From Talpa occidentalis (Eukaryota > Chordata > Mammalia > Eulipotyphla > Talpidae), in contig NW_023601212.1 in NCBI RefSeq assembly GCF_014898055.3, positions 52,316,329 to 52,380,328 of the forward strand: a stretch of 64,000 nt of DNA. The letters run 5' to 3'. The position numbers and the translations under genes were made by a program. This document shows, piece by piece, positions 46,261-58,040 of this stretch; the stretch's first letter is position 1; each line of letters begins with the position of its first letter. The notes beneath the pieces were generated by a model, which was given only the letters and a program-made list of their open reading frames with translations, was not told the DNA's origin and made no database searches.

Positions 46261-47496
46261 AGCCAGCATGCCTTGGACTTTATTGTGGGAAGACCCTGTT
46301 ATCTAAAAATGGCTCAACTGAAATATATGGAGAGTGTGGGTTCCAGTGCACTTTTCCAGCACATCACAGCATTATTTGAATGCAGTATGGCAGCTATTAT
46401 CACCTTACTTGTGAGTGATCCAGTTGGTGTTCTCTATATCCATTCATGTCGCGTACTGATGCTTTCTGATTGGTACACAATGCTTTACAACCCAAGTCCA
46501 GATTACATCACCACAGTGCACTGTACTCATGAAGCTGTCTACCCACTGTACACCATTGTATTTATCTATTATGCATTCTGCTTGGTATTAATGATGCTGC
46601 TCCGACCTCTTCTGGTAAAGAAGATTGCCTGTGGGTTAGGGAAGTCTGATCGATTTAAAAGTGTTTATGCTGCACTTTACTTCTTCCCAATTTTAACCAT
46701 ACTTCAAGCAGTTGGTGGAGGCCTTTTATATTATGCCTTCCCCTACATTATATTAGTATTGTCTTTGGTTACTCTGGCTGTGTACATGTCGGCTTCTGAA
46801 ATAGAGAACTGCTATGATCTTCTGGTCAGAAAGAAGAGACTTATTGTTCTCTTTAGCCACTGGCTGCTCCATGCCTATGGAATAATCTCCATTACCAGAG
46901 TGGATAAACTCGAGCAAGATTTACCACTTTTGGCTTTGGTACCCACACCAGCACTCTTTTACTTGTTCACTGCAAAATTTACTGAACCTTCACGGATACT
47001 CTCAGAAGGAGCCAATGGACACTGAATATAAAATGCCAAAAAAAAAAAAAAAAGAAAACCCACCTCAGAGGTGTTCTAGTAAATAGAGAAATGAAGTATA
47101 TAAGTAAGCTTCTGTCATACATGGGAATAAGAGCATTTCTCAATGTTTTGTTATTGGACTCAACAGACTATGTTTTAACTGTTAATAAAAATAACAGGAA
47201 TTTCAGACATTTCTCTAAGTCTGAAATTACATAGTATAATACACTACACAATTAGAAAGCATTGTTATACTAGAGGCCTGTTAGGAAGCACTCACCTCTG
47301 CAACAATTCAGTTTTCTTTAGGGGAAAATCATGTTCTTGTGTACCTAGAGATGTGTGGTTTCCATTTCTATTAAGAAAAACCGAGCATATAACCTGAAAT
47401 CCTTAGCATTGGCATAGTTGTGTATACCTTTCAGTTATAATGTATTATAAGGACAAATATTTGTGGGGTCTGATGGCAAAAAAAAAAAAAATAAAA
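46164..47496 (+). pseudogene. JKAMP: Processed JKAMP retrocopy, full-length mRNA copy with broken frame
   Basis: JKAMP (JNK1/MAPK8-associated membrane protein) is a multi-pass ER membrane protein linked to JNK signalling and ER-associated degradation. This copy has no introns, a GC-rich 5' UTR, a 3' UTR, an A-rich end (47478-47496) and a 19-bp target duplication, so it came from mRNA via L1 machinery. The original start (46245, MAVDIQPACLGLYCGKTLL) is open for 44 codons to a TGA at 46377. After the codons for ECG at 46340 about 50 codons are missing, and the join shifts the frame. From SSALFQH (46342) to the normal end ILSEGANGH the conserved part is uninterrupted and nearly identical to human. 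The 250-codon ORF 46273-47025 covers that part behind an out-of-frame start. The loss could be an exon-skipped template or a later deletion. Confidence 0.95.
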
Positions 47497-47515
47497 TAAA
47501 AATATTGGAAACTGG
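47497..47515. repeat. Target duplication of the JKAMP retrocopy, right
   Basis: Perfect copy of 46145-46163. Its last two bases are also the first bases of the SINE that follows. Confidence 0.93.
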
Positions 47516-47777
47516 ACTTCCCTGGTGGCAGAAGGGGTTAACACACAACCTACAAAGCTATCTGCAGCCACAGCAGCTCGAGTTTGAACCTGGCCAGGGA
47601 GCTACCCACATGGTGCAGCAGACCTCTCCTGACTTGCCCACTGCTCCTCTCAGCAGTGTATTTCAGTCAATCTGCCTGTTCTGTTTCCCACTGTCTCTGG
47701 TGAATCCTCTCGCCCTCCCGCACCTCTGGCCTGTACCCCAGTTCTTGTGTGCATAAATAAATAAATCTTTAAAAAAT
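47514..47777 (+). mobile_element. tRNA-derived SINE directly behind the JKAMP retrocopy
   Basis: Head ggacttccctggtggcagaa, body, gcataaataaataaatcttt end. Its right target copy atattggaaact is at 47778-47789 and its left copy lies within 47497-47513, so it used the same site as the retrocopy. Confidence 0.92.
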
Positions 47778-48785
47778 ATATTGGAAACTCCCAAGAGATG
47801 TTGTTCATATAGATCATATCTATCAGTGTTTGTCATACTGAAACTGAGAAAATCTGTTGGAGCATATATTTATTTAAATAAGTCCATTTCATATTAATAT
47901 AAATTATAGTTTATGAAAGTAATTGTTTTCCCAAGCAAAAACCTGTAAGAAGAATGGCATTGTTTTACATTTTTATAAATATCTTTAATATTTGACTTAA
48001 CAAAATGCAGCTGGAATCCCAGGTCTCTTGAATTCACACTGCTTCTATATCACATTTCGTGTAGTCTCTGGAAAACCCCACTGTATACTCATGAGAAAAT
48101 AAGAATGTGAAAAGGCAAATAGCATCTTAATGTTCTTATGAAAGTCGTTTTGACTTTGTGGACTCCCGAAAAGCTCTGAGAGCTACTGCCCTATGGTACA
48201 GAGAAACTTCTAGCCGTGTTGGTTCAAGAGACGAAGGCATGACAATCTCTTCCTCTGCAAGCACACATGTGCTTTATTTATTGGCGGCCTATGCTGCTCT
48301 ACTTTACTGTGAAAACTCTTCATTGATTCTCACTGCCTCCATTTCCAAAACACTCTTCTGCCCTCCCTTATTCCTCCCTGGTGAATAACAGTGCCTCTTT
48401 AAGAGTAAGTTCAGGTTGTCCTATGCACTATCTTTGTGCGTTGTTAGTAATCAATGTATTAATTAAAATGCTTTGACACTGTATTATCAAAAAGCAAGCT
48501 CAAGTTTCTCCCCCTTTATCTGTGAAGTCTACTCTGCCCCTCCAATTCCTCTAATGGGAATTGTCCACATCTCTGGACCCTATGTCCATCCAGCCTGGAG
48601 CACTTTATAGCAGAGAGGTATTATTAACCTAAGCCAGCATTTTTGTATAGGAAACATAATTTTCTTCTTTTCAAAAGTTAGACTCTACCAAGGGATGAAT
48701 GAACTTCATGATTACATAATTAAAACGAAAAGGGTATGTTTTATGTTTTTACTTTGCAAATGATCTCTGTGTTTCATTATTCCAG

Positions 48786-48922
48786 GTGCCTGTGGTGGCC
48801 ATACTGGGCTCTGGTGGCGGGTTCCGAGCCATGGTGGGGTTCTCTGGGGTGATGAAGGCACTGTACGAGTCAGGAATTTTGGATTGTGCTACTTACATTG
48901 CTGGTCTTTCTGGCTCCACATG
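48786..48922 (+). CDS. PLA2G4A: PLA2G4A coding exon, residues 187-231 plus two bases of Trp232 (nucleophile elbow)
   Basis: Acceptor attccag, donor gttagt; phase 0 start, phase 2 end. It encodes VPVVAILGSGGGFRAMVGFS, then GVMKALYESGILDCATYIAG and LSGST. It carries two parts of the active site: the Gly-rich loop with Arg200 (GSGGGFR), which forms the oxyanion hole and binds the phosphate, and Ser228 in G-L-S-G-S, the catalytic nucleophile. The partner Asp549 lies in an exon beyond the window. Only Val223 to Ile differs from human. The ORF 48786-48974 reads through into the intron. Confidence 0.98.
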
Positions 48923-49764
48923 GTTAGTATACATTTTAAATCTCAGTTATATCACCCTAAATGTTTATCATTGATCAATATGAAACAATAAAAAAGAAAA
49001 GGTGATTTATGAAACTGAACATTAACTTCAAGTTACTGAAATGTTCCAGCTTGATATAGCAATTCACTCCTTAAAAATGCTTTTAAGGCAAATTCATAAC
49101 TAACAATGATTTTTCATAAATGATCATAAATGAAATATCATAAATTTCTCCTTTTAAGCCTGCTTGTAATTTAAAATGTAGTTAAATATATATATACATA
49201 TCAATTAAAATAAGTCTATATAAAATACTCCACCCATAATTAATTAAATCTGCTGATTTGTCATCTTTCAGCAATCGTGTCTAAGTCTCCGTGATTCACT
49301 AGGTATTCATTTTCTTCTTTAGGGCAAATAGAATAAAATGCAAGATAATTCAGTACACAGAAGAGGGGAAACAACTTTTCAATGCAGAAATGTAATATAC
49401 TTCACTGATTTGTATCTAATTATGAAATTAATGCTTTAAATATGTTTAAGCTTACTACATTGAAAGAGAGTGTTAAACTTGCATTTATTTATTCGTATGC
49501 TGTAGATATCTTTTTTCACACATATATAAAATGTTTTCAAAAAAAGATACTAAATGTTTTTTGCTCTGCCTACCTTTTTATCACATTGGAAACCAAATAT
49601 TGTCCTTGCTTAGATTTCCCAAATAAGAGTATCATCTTATTACAGCATGTCTGCTTTGATTTACAATGCTTTTTACTCACTCAGCTATGGTAAAACTCTT
49701 CTATGACAAGATTGCTTTATATGTCTGTCATTTTTAAATGTTTGTGTCTTTTTATCCTTCATTT

Positions 49765-49835
49765 TTCCAGTAAAGAGAATTTGACTCAGAAGTCAAGTAA
49801 TTTGTCCAAGGTCATCAGTAGGGTCACCGTAAACT
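49765..49835 (+). mobile_element. MIR fragment
   Basis: gtcaagtaatttgtccaagg and tcatcagtagggtcaccgta resemble the MIR core. About 70 bp. Confidence 0.55.
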
Positions 49836-52179
49836 CAAGCTTCTGATCCTCCTATTTGGGATTCTCAACTAATCCACAGCCTTCCCTTAGACAGTTGTAT
49901 ATTGCACACACAGATTTACATTTAAATAATCTATGGTTTTTTCAATATTTGAACCAGATGCTGGAGCTAAGTAATGAAAACCTGGAACCATGGTTACTAC
50001 CTTCTTTTTGAGTGTACCCTCAAAATGATTTATCTCTTTTGAAAGAAGGGTGTAGTCCATCATTATTCTTGTCTTTAAAGGAAAGAGCAGGCACCTGCCT
50101 GTTTAATGAGTAATGTGATGGGAAAATTTGGACCTTTACATTATTTCTCCGACTCAAGTATTTTGTTATTACTTGTCAGTGGTTTTCTTTCTTTGTTTTA
50201 ACTACTTGTTAGATCTCTATGGTCTGTCACTGATGAATATACTCAAGAAGCTCACTTTCTTAAACTCAATAAAGAAAGACCAGATTTGAGTGCTGGTTTG
50301 GGTGTATAAGAGTGTGTGTTTGGACTTGGTTAGAGCTGCTGTCATTGCTTTGGTTAGATTTATAGATCTTACATAATGCTGTCAGGGTTCTGAAACCAAG
50401 TGTAATTAAAAGAATTTGAAATGTGATAGCCCAATCATTTAAATATTACAGGCCATGTGTTTATATATATATAAATATTTGTTCTATCCTCAATGTCTGA
50501 TTTTCCCAGAGATTAGCTTTATCTTATTTATTTCACTTCTTGAAAGTCTACTCATTCTACATTCCATAAACTAGATTTTCACCCAAAGACCACCTACTTT
50601 GCAAATAGAAGGGGGTCTTTTCTTATTTTTTTACTTTTCTTGGAAGTCAGGGAGAATTTAGTTGGAGGTTAAAATGCTTCACACCTTGATTTTCTTTCTT
50701 TCAAATCACTCCTATCATGCCTTTTTAAAAATCTGCTCTGATTTCTCCCTCCTCCACATATACCTTTTTGACATCCACTACTTTTCTCATTAATGTGAGT
50801 TTTCTGCCAGGACTCCCTTTTGTCTCATTATATCTTCTTGTCTACCCTTGGTAAAGTTGCAAACTTCTATCCAAACCAGTTCCTCCTACTGATAACTTAA
50901 TTCAAGGAATTCTAGAACATCCCAAAAGTTAGTGAACCAGAGAGGGACAGAAAACCTCAATGAAGACTTCCAAGAAGCCATCAGAAAAGAGAATCAGGTA
51001 CAAAAAAACTCAAGGGTGGGCAGGGAGTAGTAACTATTTTAGTAGTAGCATTCATATGAATTTAACATTAATGTTTATGCCATTTAAAAAATATATAGTG
51101 AATATTTTAATAGCGTGGATACCTGTGAAAAGCTTAGCTTCAAAATAGATTTGGAAATCTTTGTAGTTTGAAAAAGATTCGTTACAAAACAAAAGTAAGG
51201 GGCATCTTTCATCATGAAATTATAAGCATAAGAATCTAGTAGAACATTAGAGAGAAAGGTCAGAAGGTAAACCTAGTAAGAACCAGCTGTTTTTCAAGAA
51301 AGGAAATCTAGGACCCAGTGAAGGGTTTTTGTTTTGTTTTCAGAATTTGGGAGTTGAGCATTTTTGTAGTGTAAGGTGAAGAAGGCAGTATAGAAAAACA
51401 GATGAAAGGTAAAGACAGAACTGGATCATGGATAGAAAAAGATCAGAGACAGGACCGATGAAAAGTGCTGGTGAAGCTGTTAACCATGGGGAAAGAAGAT
51501 ACTTCCTGAGACGGAAGGAAAGTCAGCCAGGATGATTCACGTTAGCAATTCTCTCTTGAAAAATATGGGTGAGAAGGTAAAAAGTTCAAAGGAAGGAATT
51601 CGGAAAGACTTGGAAAAACAAATTACACTCCTGTGTTGTGTAAGTTTTTACAGTCTGCTGATTATGACCATTGCTTGGCACGCATAAGGTAATACGGAAA
51701 TATCTGAGAAGCCCTGGACCTCCCAAAAAGCTTTTTGTGATCACTAGAGAGAATGTTACGTAGGATAAAATTTCCCTGTAACTGCTACTGCATTTGTTTC
51801 TGAAATTATTTTTGGATGATGCTTGTTATTCACTTAATGTAAAAGTATATATAAAACCAGGAGAACTGACATGAGTGAACTGGGAGGATCATGAGAGTGA
51901 TCCTTGTTCTCTTATTTGGCACAGTTCCTTTTCAGTACAGCTGTTCACTTTTGGTATCTTGAGGGGCTATTGGATACTGCCTGCTGTGTGTGTATGGCAT
52001 TCCCCCTTAGAGGAAAATGAGAACAGCTCCATACCCACACATAATGGAGCCAATTCATTAAACTGACTAAAATGCCTTTGAAGAATGAGAGCTTTCAGTT
52101 TGTATATTTTTCTCATTTTCTTTTTGTTCTCTAATTGCTTATTATTTATTTTTATCTTTTAAACATCCCTGTTTATTTT

Positions 52180-52600
52180 TTCATTATATAGGATTTCTCT
52201 CCTCAGGCGTGGCCACCATAGTTTTCCCACCACCACAGTACCTATAGTCCTCCACCATAGTCCATTGTGCTTGTCTACCCTGTCTCCTACTCTCCTCCTC
52301 GCCCTCTCTGTCCCCTCCTGAATGTTTCAGATCTATTGTCTGCTTTCAGTTTTATCTTTGTCTGATTCTTTGTTTGGTTTCTCTAGATTCTTGCAATGAG
52401 TGAAACCATACTGTATTTCTCTTTCTCCTTGCTCACTTCATCTAGAATAATCCTTTCTACTGCCATCCTTATTGCTGCAAATGGCATGAGTTTATCTTTT
52501 TTGATCATTGAGTAGTATTGTATTGTGTATGTGTACCACATCTTCTTGATCCACTCATCTGTTCTGGGGGCATTTAGGTAGTTTTACTGTCTGAAGAATT
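52180..52600 (-). mobile_element. L1 3' region, antisense
   Basis: The minus strand gives an ORF2-end block (opposite gcaatgagtgaaaccatact) and a 3' UTR with ggactatggtggaggactat. It ends in an A-rich tail near 52180. It is truncated where the SINE region begins. Confidence 0.82.
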
Positions 52601-52671
52601 TCTGGAACATTGAAAAATAAAACAAGTTTAATAAGTGTCACACAAGAGGTGATGGGTTAAAAGGTCAAGAT

Positions 52672-52952
52672 GGGGCCTCCCTGGTGGCGCAAGGGGTTAA
52701 GCACTGCACTATGAAGCAATCCGCAGTCTCTGCAGCACAAGTTTGATCCCCGGCCGGCCAGGAAGCTACCCACATGGTGTGGCAGGCCTCTCCTGTCTTG
52801 CCCGATGCTCCCCTCAGCAGTGTATTTCAGTAGATCTGCCTGTTTTGTTCCCCACTCTGTCTCTGGTGGATTCTCTCATCCCCTGCATCTCTGGCCTGTG
52901 CCCCAGCTCTTGTATACATAAATAAATAAATCTTCAAAAAAAAAAAAAAAAG
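52672..52952 (+). mobile_element. tRNA-derived SINE, 'gcgcaaggggttaag' type
   Basis: Head ggggcctccctggtggcgca, full body, aataaataaatcttc end and poly(A). Target duplication aaaggtcaag / aaggccaag, with one mismatch. Confidence 0.92.
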
Positions 52953-53736
52953 GCCAAGGTATATGTTAGAGAAAACAATACTATACTGGTCTTGTTCACT
53001 AATGAATCTCTCCCACTTATCATGTTTGATGACTAAATGAAGACTTTATAAGTAACTGCATTTGTAAGAAAATTGATCTAGGAATTCTTTAAGGTTTCTG
53101 GATATTTGCTTGACTAACATCAAGAGTCTTCTCAAGTCATTCCAAATCTTAGCTGTGTATGAAATCATCTCTGACACGTTATAAGCACAGATATTCTCAT
53201 TCAGCAAATCCTAAGAGGCCAGTCAGTGATATTTTAAAATACTGACCATGTGATTTGAAGGCAGGGACTGAATTAAGAATTTCCTCTTCTCTGGTATGCT
53301 TTAGCTTTTAAATTTTCACAACTAACTGAAAATGCTAACTGTGAAGCATATGGAGAGAATGAGGCGTTCCATCATATAAATGTGGTGAAAAATTAGAGGC
53401 AATATTTTCAGATTTATAGAGGTAAATTAACTTCTTATAAAGGTCCTCCTATGTGTAAGACAACTTTTGAAACAATTTGTATAATTGGGAGTCATTACTG
53501 GTAAAGTTTAAAATCAGGGTGATATTTATGTGTTTTCAATCATAGCTCCGACACAGAAAACAGTAATAGTTGAATCCTGCTTTGGTGCAACCAAGGAAAC
53601 AAAAACGATATTTAGGAAAACTAGCCATTGCCTACTACTCCATATTTAGCTATCACCAAAGTCGAAATCCAAACCTTGGATGTCACCACAATGATAATAT
53701 GAAAAGTCTGTCAACTCACACATAAGAATTTTAATG

Positions 53737-54013
53737 AGAGTCTCCCCTGGTGGCCCAGGCGGTTGACCACAGCGCTGTGAAGCTGTCCGCAGACTCTGCA
53801 GCGCTGGTTCGATCCCGGCCACGCGTCGAGGGTCCCACATGGCATGGCAGACCTCTCCTGACTCGCCCGCTGCTCCCCTCAACAGTGTATTTCGTCAGTC
53901 TGCCTGTTCTGCAACCCGCTCTGTCTCTGGTGAATCCTCTCACCCTCCCATGCATCTGGTCTGTACCCTGGTTCTTGTACAAATAAATAAATTTTTTAAA
54001 AAATAAAAAAAAA
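53737..54013 (+). mobile_element. tRNA-derived SINE with 'gcccaggcggttgacc' head
   Basis: Head gagtctcccctggtggccca, full body, aaataaataaattttttaaa end. Target duplication aagaattttaatga on both sides (53725 and about 54013). Same head variant as 42321-42600. Confidence 0.92.
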
Positions 54014-55017
54014 GAATTTTAATGAATATGGGTTCAAAGATGCCAAACAGAGAACATTTACCCAGTGGGAATGGTTGAGGTATTCTAGGTCTTTCTGTCT
54101 CTCAATAGAGCTTGTGTTATCAAGCCAGTTACATTGGGAGGGAGAGAAAGAGGGAGACAAGGATGGAGGGAAGGAAGGAAGATTGAATTGATAACCTCTA
54201 CATTTTGATCTCTTAAAAAGATCTACCTCTCTGTGGTACAGAGTCTAGATTTTGGACAAATCCTCAACCCCAAAGAAAGGATTTTCTTAATCTACATTCA
54301 ATGACTAACACTGGGAGAAAGGGAAGAGTTTTCAGATCTTGCTGCTTTCAAAGCCTTCTGGATTGCTAAGGGTAATCATAATGCAGAAGTGCTTTTTAAA
54401 ATCACGAGTTAATTCATTTAAAGATCAAATATAGATGAGAGGGCATCAGATATAGATCATCATGTAAGTGAGATTTGAGTCATTACATCATCCTTCTGCA
54501 CAGTTAAGAATAGTAACTTCCATTCGCCAAGTGATTATATCATTTCCTTTTCACCTACCATTTAAAATAAATCATTCCATGACTAAATTGATCTCTACTG
54601 ACATTAGGTCTGATTCTCTTCTTATTTTACTTTTTTGTATTAAGGAGTGGATTTAGTGTATCTTATTATGAAGTAAAACTGGAATACACACAATAAGGAT
54701 AGAAATAAAGTGTAAAAATATAGCTACAAAATAGAGTATAAGCTAGTGTTGTGATCTACAGCTTTGGAAGGCATCAGACACAAGCCTAGGTTTAAATTTT
54801 CTAGGATTCAAGACAAAAATCCAAATTATATACAGTTACATAATATACAGTTTGTAGCATTTTCATAAAGAATGAAACATATCTTAAATAGTTCCAAAGC
54901 CAATCACCATATAGACTCAAACGGGTGTTTGATTTTTCTGTTTTTTTAATATGTCCTTAACTATATATAAAGCAGCATCATTGCTCCAACGCAAACAAAA
55001 AATTGAAAAGTATGATG

Positions 55018-55575
55018 ATCTATAGTTGCTTGTTGATTTTGATTTTTACTTTATTATAATTAGTCTCTTTCCTGGTCCCTTATTTAGGTTTTCTAAATTC
55101 CTGCTATGAGTGAGGCCATCCGGTATTTTTCTTTTTTTTTTTTTTTAAGATTTATTTATTCATACAAGCACTGGATACAGTCAGAAGTGCAGGAGGGTGA
55201 GAGAATCCACCAGAGCCAGAGCGGGTAGCAGAACAGGCAGACTGACGAGGTCTGCGCACCATGTGGGACTACTTACCAGTGGCCAGGGATTGAACCGGCG
55301 CTGCAGAGGCTGCAGGGAGCTTCGCAGTCCAGCACTCAACTGCTGTGCCACCGGGGAGGCCCCATTTTTCTTTTTCTTTTTGGCTTATTTCGCTGAGCGT
55401 GATTCCTTCCAGCGCCATCCATGTTGCTGAAAATTGCAGTAGTAGGATCAAAACAAGGGGGGTGGGAATTGTATGGGGACTATAACCAAGATGAAAATGC
55501 AAAATTATGCAAAAATTGTGCAAAAATGAAAAATTATGTAAAATATATATAAAATAAAATATAAAAAATGGAATT
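55018..55575. mobile_element. Twin-primed L1: inverted 5' part then sense 3' tail, with SINE inside
   Basis: 55018-55138 and 55364-55437 are antisense L1 (ORF2 end, read leftward). From 55445 the sense tail begins (gatcaaaacaaggggggtgg, then aattgtatggggactata and an A-rich end). The two parts do not overlap on the L1 map: the inverted part stops at the caactata position and the sense part starts about 50-60 bases further on. A gaaaagta duplication lies near 55003 and after the tail. Confidence 0.85.
55139..55363 (-). mobile_element. tRNA-derived SINE nested in the L1 inversion, internal deletion
   Basis: Minus-strand copy: ggcctccccggtggcacagc head, tgaataaataaatctt end. The ccctcagcagtgtac block is missing. 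The flanking atttttctttttt repeats are its target duplication in the L1. Confidence 0.9.
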
Positions 55576-56059
55576 GATGATAATAAAAAAAAAGAAAAGT
55601 ACGAAAAAAAAGAAAAGTACAAAGCTGAATCTTTGTGTGTGAATGGATCATGTGATAGATCTTGGAATAGCTATAAAAATGGGTGGACTTTGTATCTTTC
55701 CAGCAATCTAAGCTGCCATATTTGTGGTTACTTGATGATTATGCCAGGCTTAAATGCAGAGTAAGCCTATTTAACATGTACCATGCATTTGTGGGACATG
55801 TTAGGATTTCAGCTCATGTTATAAAGATCTTTTAAGAATTTGTTATATTCTTTTGCAGAGTATATGTTTCTTCTAGGTCTATCATCCTTGCCCATTTGCT
55901 ACTTATAATTATTCTCAATTTGTCTCCAAGTAACTTGAAATCCAAAAAGAAATTCTAATTTAATGTGAAGTGGGAGAGTTTGGTCTCTAAGAACTTAAAT
56001 CCTATGTAAAATATTTTTTCAAAATAAGTCCTTTCAGTTAATAGGACAAATTTTCAATT

Positions 56060-56540
56060 CTAGTTCTTTCTTCCTTTTTCAATTGGGACATTATTCATTG
56101 TAGTTCTATGGAAACAATCCAAGTGCCCAATGTCAAATGAGTGCATATATGTGTTGGGATTCTATACAGCTATTAAAAAAGATGAACTTTTGTCATTTGT
56201 GACAATGTGGATGGAAATGGAGGGGATTATGCTCTATGCAATAAGCCAGAAGGAGAAAGACACTATATTCACTCATGGAATATAAAGAAACAAAATAAAG
56301 AAACTGACAAAACTGAACCAAAGTAAAGTCTTGGAATATGACCACAAAATAGAGGTTATTCGAGGGGAAGAAAGAATAGGGGCTTGCCCAGTAGTAGATG
56401 GTAAAGGGATATGGTTACTCTGGTGGGTGTGGTATGGAGGTGTTTATCTGAAAAAGTGTAAATCTGTCCCCCTAAATCATAAACAGTGTGTTATCAACCA
56501 GTGTTACCTCAATAATAAATTCTTTAAAAAAATGCATTTG
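56060..56540 (+). mobile_element. Old L1 3' region, sense
   Basis: aaacaatccaagtgcccaat and ggatggaaatggaggggatt (late ORF2), gcaataagccagaaggagaa (ORF2 end), then a 3' UTR ending gttacctcaataataaattc. Frames are broken. Confidence 0.85.
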
Positions 56541-56991
56541 TTAGGAGAAATAGGAATTGATAATAGTTCAACCAACACATTTCCTCTTTGTAAATAATCA
56601 CCATAGAAAATCAAATTATCATATTGTTTGACCGGTCTTCTACCCAGATGAGTCACTTTGCTTCATGACTCAAATATGCTGTCATCTAAATGAGATGTCC
56701 ATTTCTGAGAGTAGACAAGTGGACAGTGGTCTGGTGGTCATCTCCTCTTCCTGACTGTGCATGGAAAGTCCAGTGCTTCCTCTGAGACCTGCCCTTTATC
56801 TTACTTTCATTGTAGACCAGCTTCTTCCTGGTCGATGCATTCTTTCCTTGAATATCTTCAATCAGATCATTAAATGAACCAAACAGTCCCACTATTCTTT
56901 ATTTCTTTTATGGCAGAGTGCTTGCTTTCCTTAGAGACTACCATGCATTGTCCTTCATCTTTATACCGATTATCATTTGTTTCCTCCACAG

Positions 56992-57214
56992 GTACATGTC
57001 AACCTTATATTCTCACCCTGATTTTCCAGAGAAAGGGCCAGATGAGATAAATGAAGAGCTAATGAAAAATGTTAGCCACAATCCTCTTTTACTTCTCACA
57101 CCGCAGAAAATTAAAAGATACGTCGAGTCTTTATGGAAAAAGAAAAGCTCTGGACAGCCTGTCACCTTCACTGATATCTTTGGAATGTTAATAGGAGAAA
57201 CTCTAATTCACAAT
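56992..57214 (+). CDS. PLA2G4A: PLA2G4A coding exon, residues 232-306 (catalytic domain)
   Basis: Starts with the last base of Trp232 after ctccacag and ends in phase 0 at Asn306 before gtaagc. It reads YMSTLYSHPDFPEKGP, then EELMKNVSHNPLLLLTPQKI and KKKSSGQPVTFTDIFGMLIG, ending ETLIHN. Two conservative differences from human (Glu to Asp in GPDEIN, Val to Ile in QKIKRY). It is the longest exon in the window. The ORF 56918-57271 overruns both splice sites. Confidence 0.98.
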
Positions 57215-57925
57215 GTAAGCTATGGCTCCAGCTGCAATCCTTTTAATACAAATAGACTACGTCAACTATAATGTTGTAAATAAAGCAAAGTGTGATGCAT
57301 TTTGTAAAAGACATTTGAATCACATTACCCTTTCAACAATCTGAACTGAGCTATGCACACTCCCTGCCAGACACAACTCTACATTTCAAACTAGTGTTAC
57401 TAGTTCATCCTAATTGTGTATCAGCTTTGACACAGAGAAGTGATTTTCCTTTTCCTTGGAAAATTTACAACGAATGTCTAACTGCTTGTTTACCCCCATG
57501 ATAATCTTATTAGATAAGGAGATGAATAAAAATAATTTTTTACGAAGTAGAGGAAGAATGGAGGCTGCGTGGAGAATCAGAAAAGGAAGTGAATCACATG
57601 GAACAAATCCATTTGACACATGATCATGGCGTGACATTTCATCTGAAGATAAAACAGGGGCAATAGAGTATGTGCCAGGGAATCCGGGGGCTAAATTCCT
57701 GGCTCCAAAACTACCAAATCATTCTCCAATTCAAATGTAGACATAGTCCTTAGAGTTATGGTTGTTTTTAAAATGAAAACAGTTACTTCCATAGAGCTTA
57801 CTTTTTGTGTGTTTTTCAGGACTCAGAATTCTAGAAGTGAGAAGACATTATAAATATTTTGGCTGTGAGTGGTGAATATGTATCTTTAGCTACCTAAAAC
57901 CATTTCTTCTTTCCTCTCTGGGCAG
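57215..57925 (+). other. PLA2G4A: PLA2G4A intron, 711 bp
   Basis: Donor gtaagc, acceptor gggcag. No repeat recognised; the small ORFs look like chance. Confidence 0.93.
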
Positions 57926-58040
57926 AGAATGAACACTACCTTGAGTAGTTTGAAGGAAAAAATCAATGCTGCGCAATGCCCCTTACCTCTGTTCACCTGT
58001 CTCCATGTCAAACCTGATGTGTCAGAGCTGATGTTTGCAG
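57926..58040 (+). CDS. PLA2G4A: PLA2G4A coding exon, residues 307-344 plus one base of Asp345
   Basis: Acceptor gggcag, donor gtatgt. It reads RMNTTLSSLKEKINAAQCPL, then PLFTCLHVKPDVSELMFA and the first base of Asp345. It differs from human by Val-Asn-Thr to Ile-Asn-Ala. It forms part of the catalytic alpha/beta domain. Confidence 0.98.

Larger units (their letters stand above)
32038..48785 (+). other. PLA2G4A: PLA2G4A intron, about 16.7 kb, rich in LTR elements and holding a JKAMP retrocopy
   Basis: Donor gtgagt, acceptor attccag. It includes a solo-type LTR, a second LTR, an L1, a short provirus, an ERVL remnant, six SINEs and the JKAMP copy, all listed. In 33260-34650, 35155-36320, 39443-39890, 40200-41245, 41540-42130, 45300-46144 and 47790-48785 I see no named element apart from the simple repeats noted. 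Confidence 0.9.
48923..56991 (+). other. PLA2G4A: PLA2G4A intron, about 8.1 kb
   Basis: Donor gttagt, acceptor ctccacag. It holds three SINEs, a twin-primed L1, two other L1 pieces and a MIR trace. In 48980-49750, 49840-52180, 52970-53720, 54030-55000, 55620-56060 and 56540-56990 I see nothing beyond AT-rich intron sequence, a GGGA-rich patch (54135-54180) and short TA runs. Confidence 0.9.

Noticed and set aside
46273..47025. JKAMP copy as a normal functional gene
   Set aside because: It has no introns, a poly(A) tail and target duplications, and lacks about 50 codons with a frameshift after the true start.
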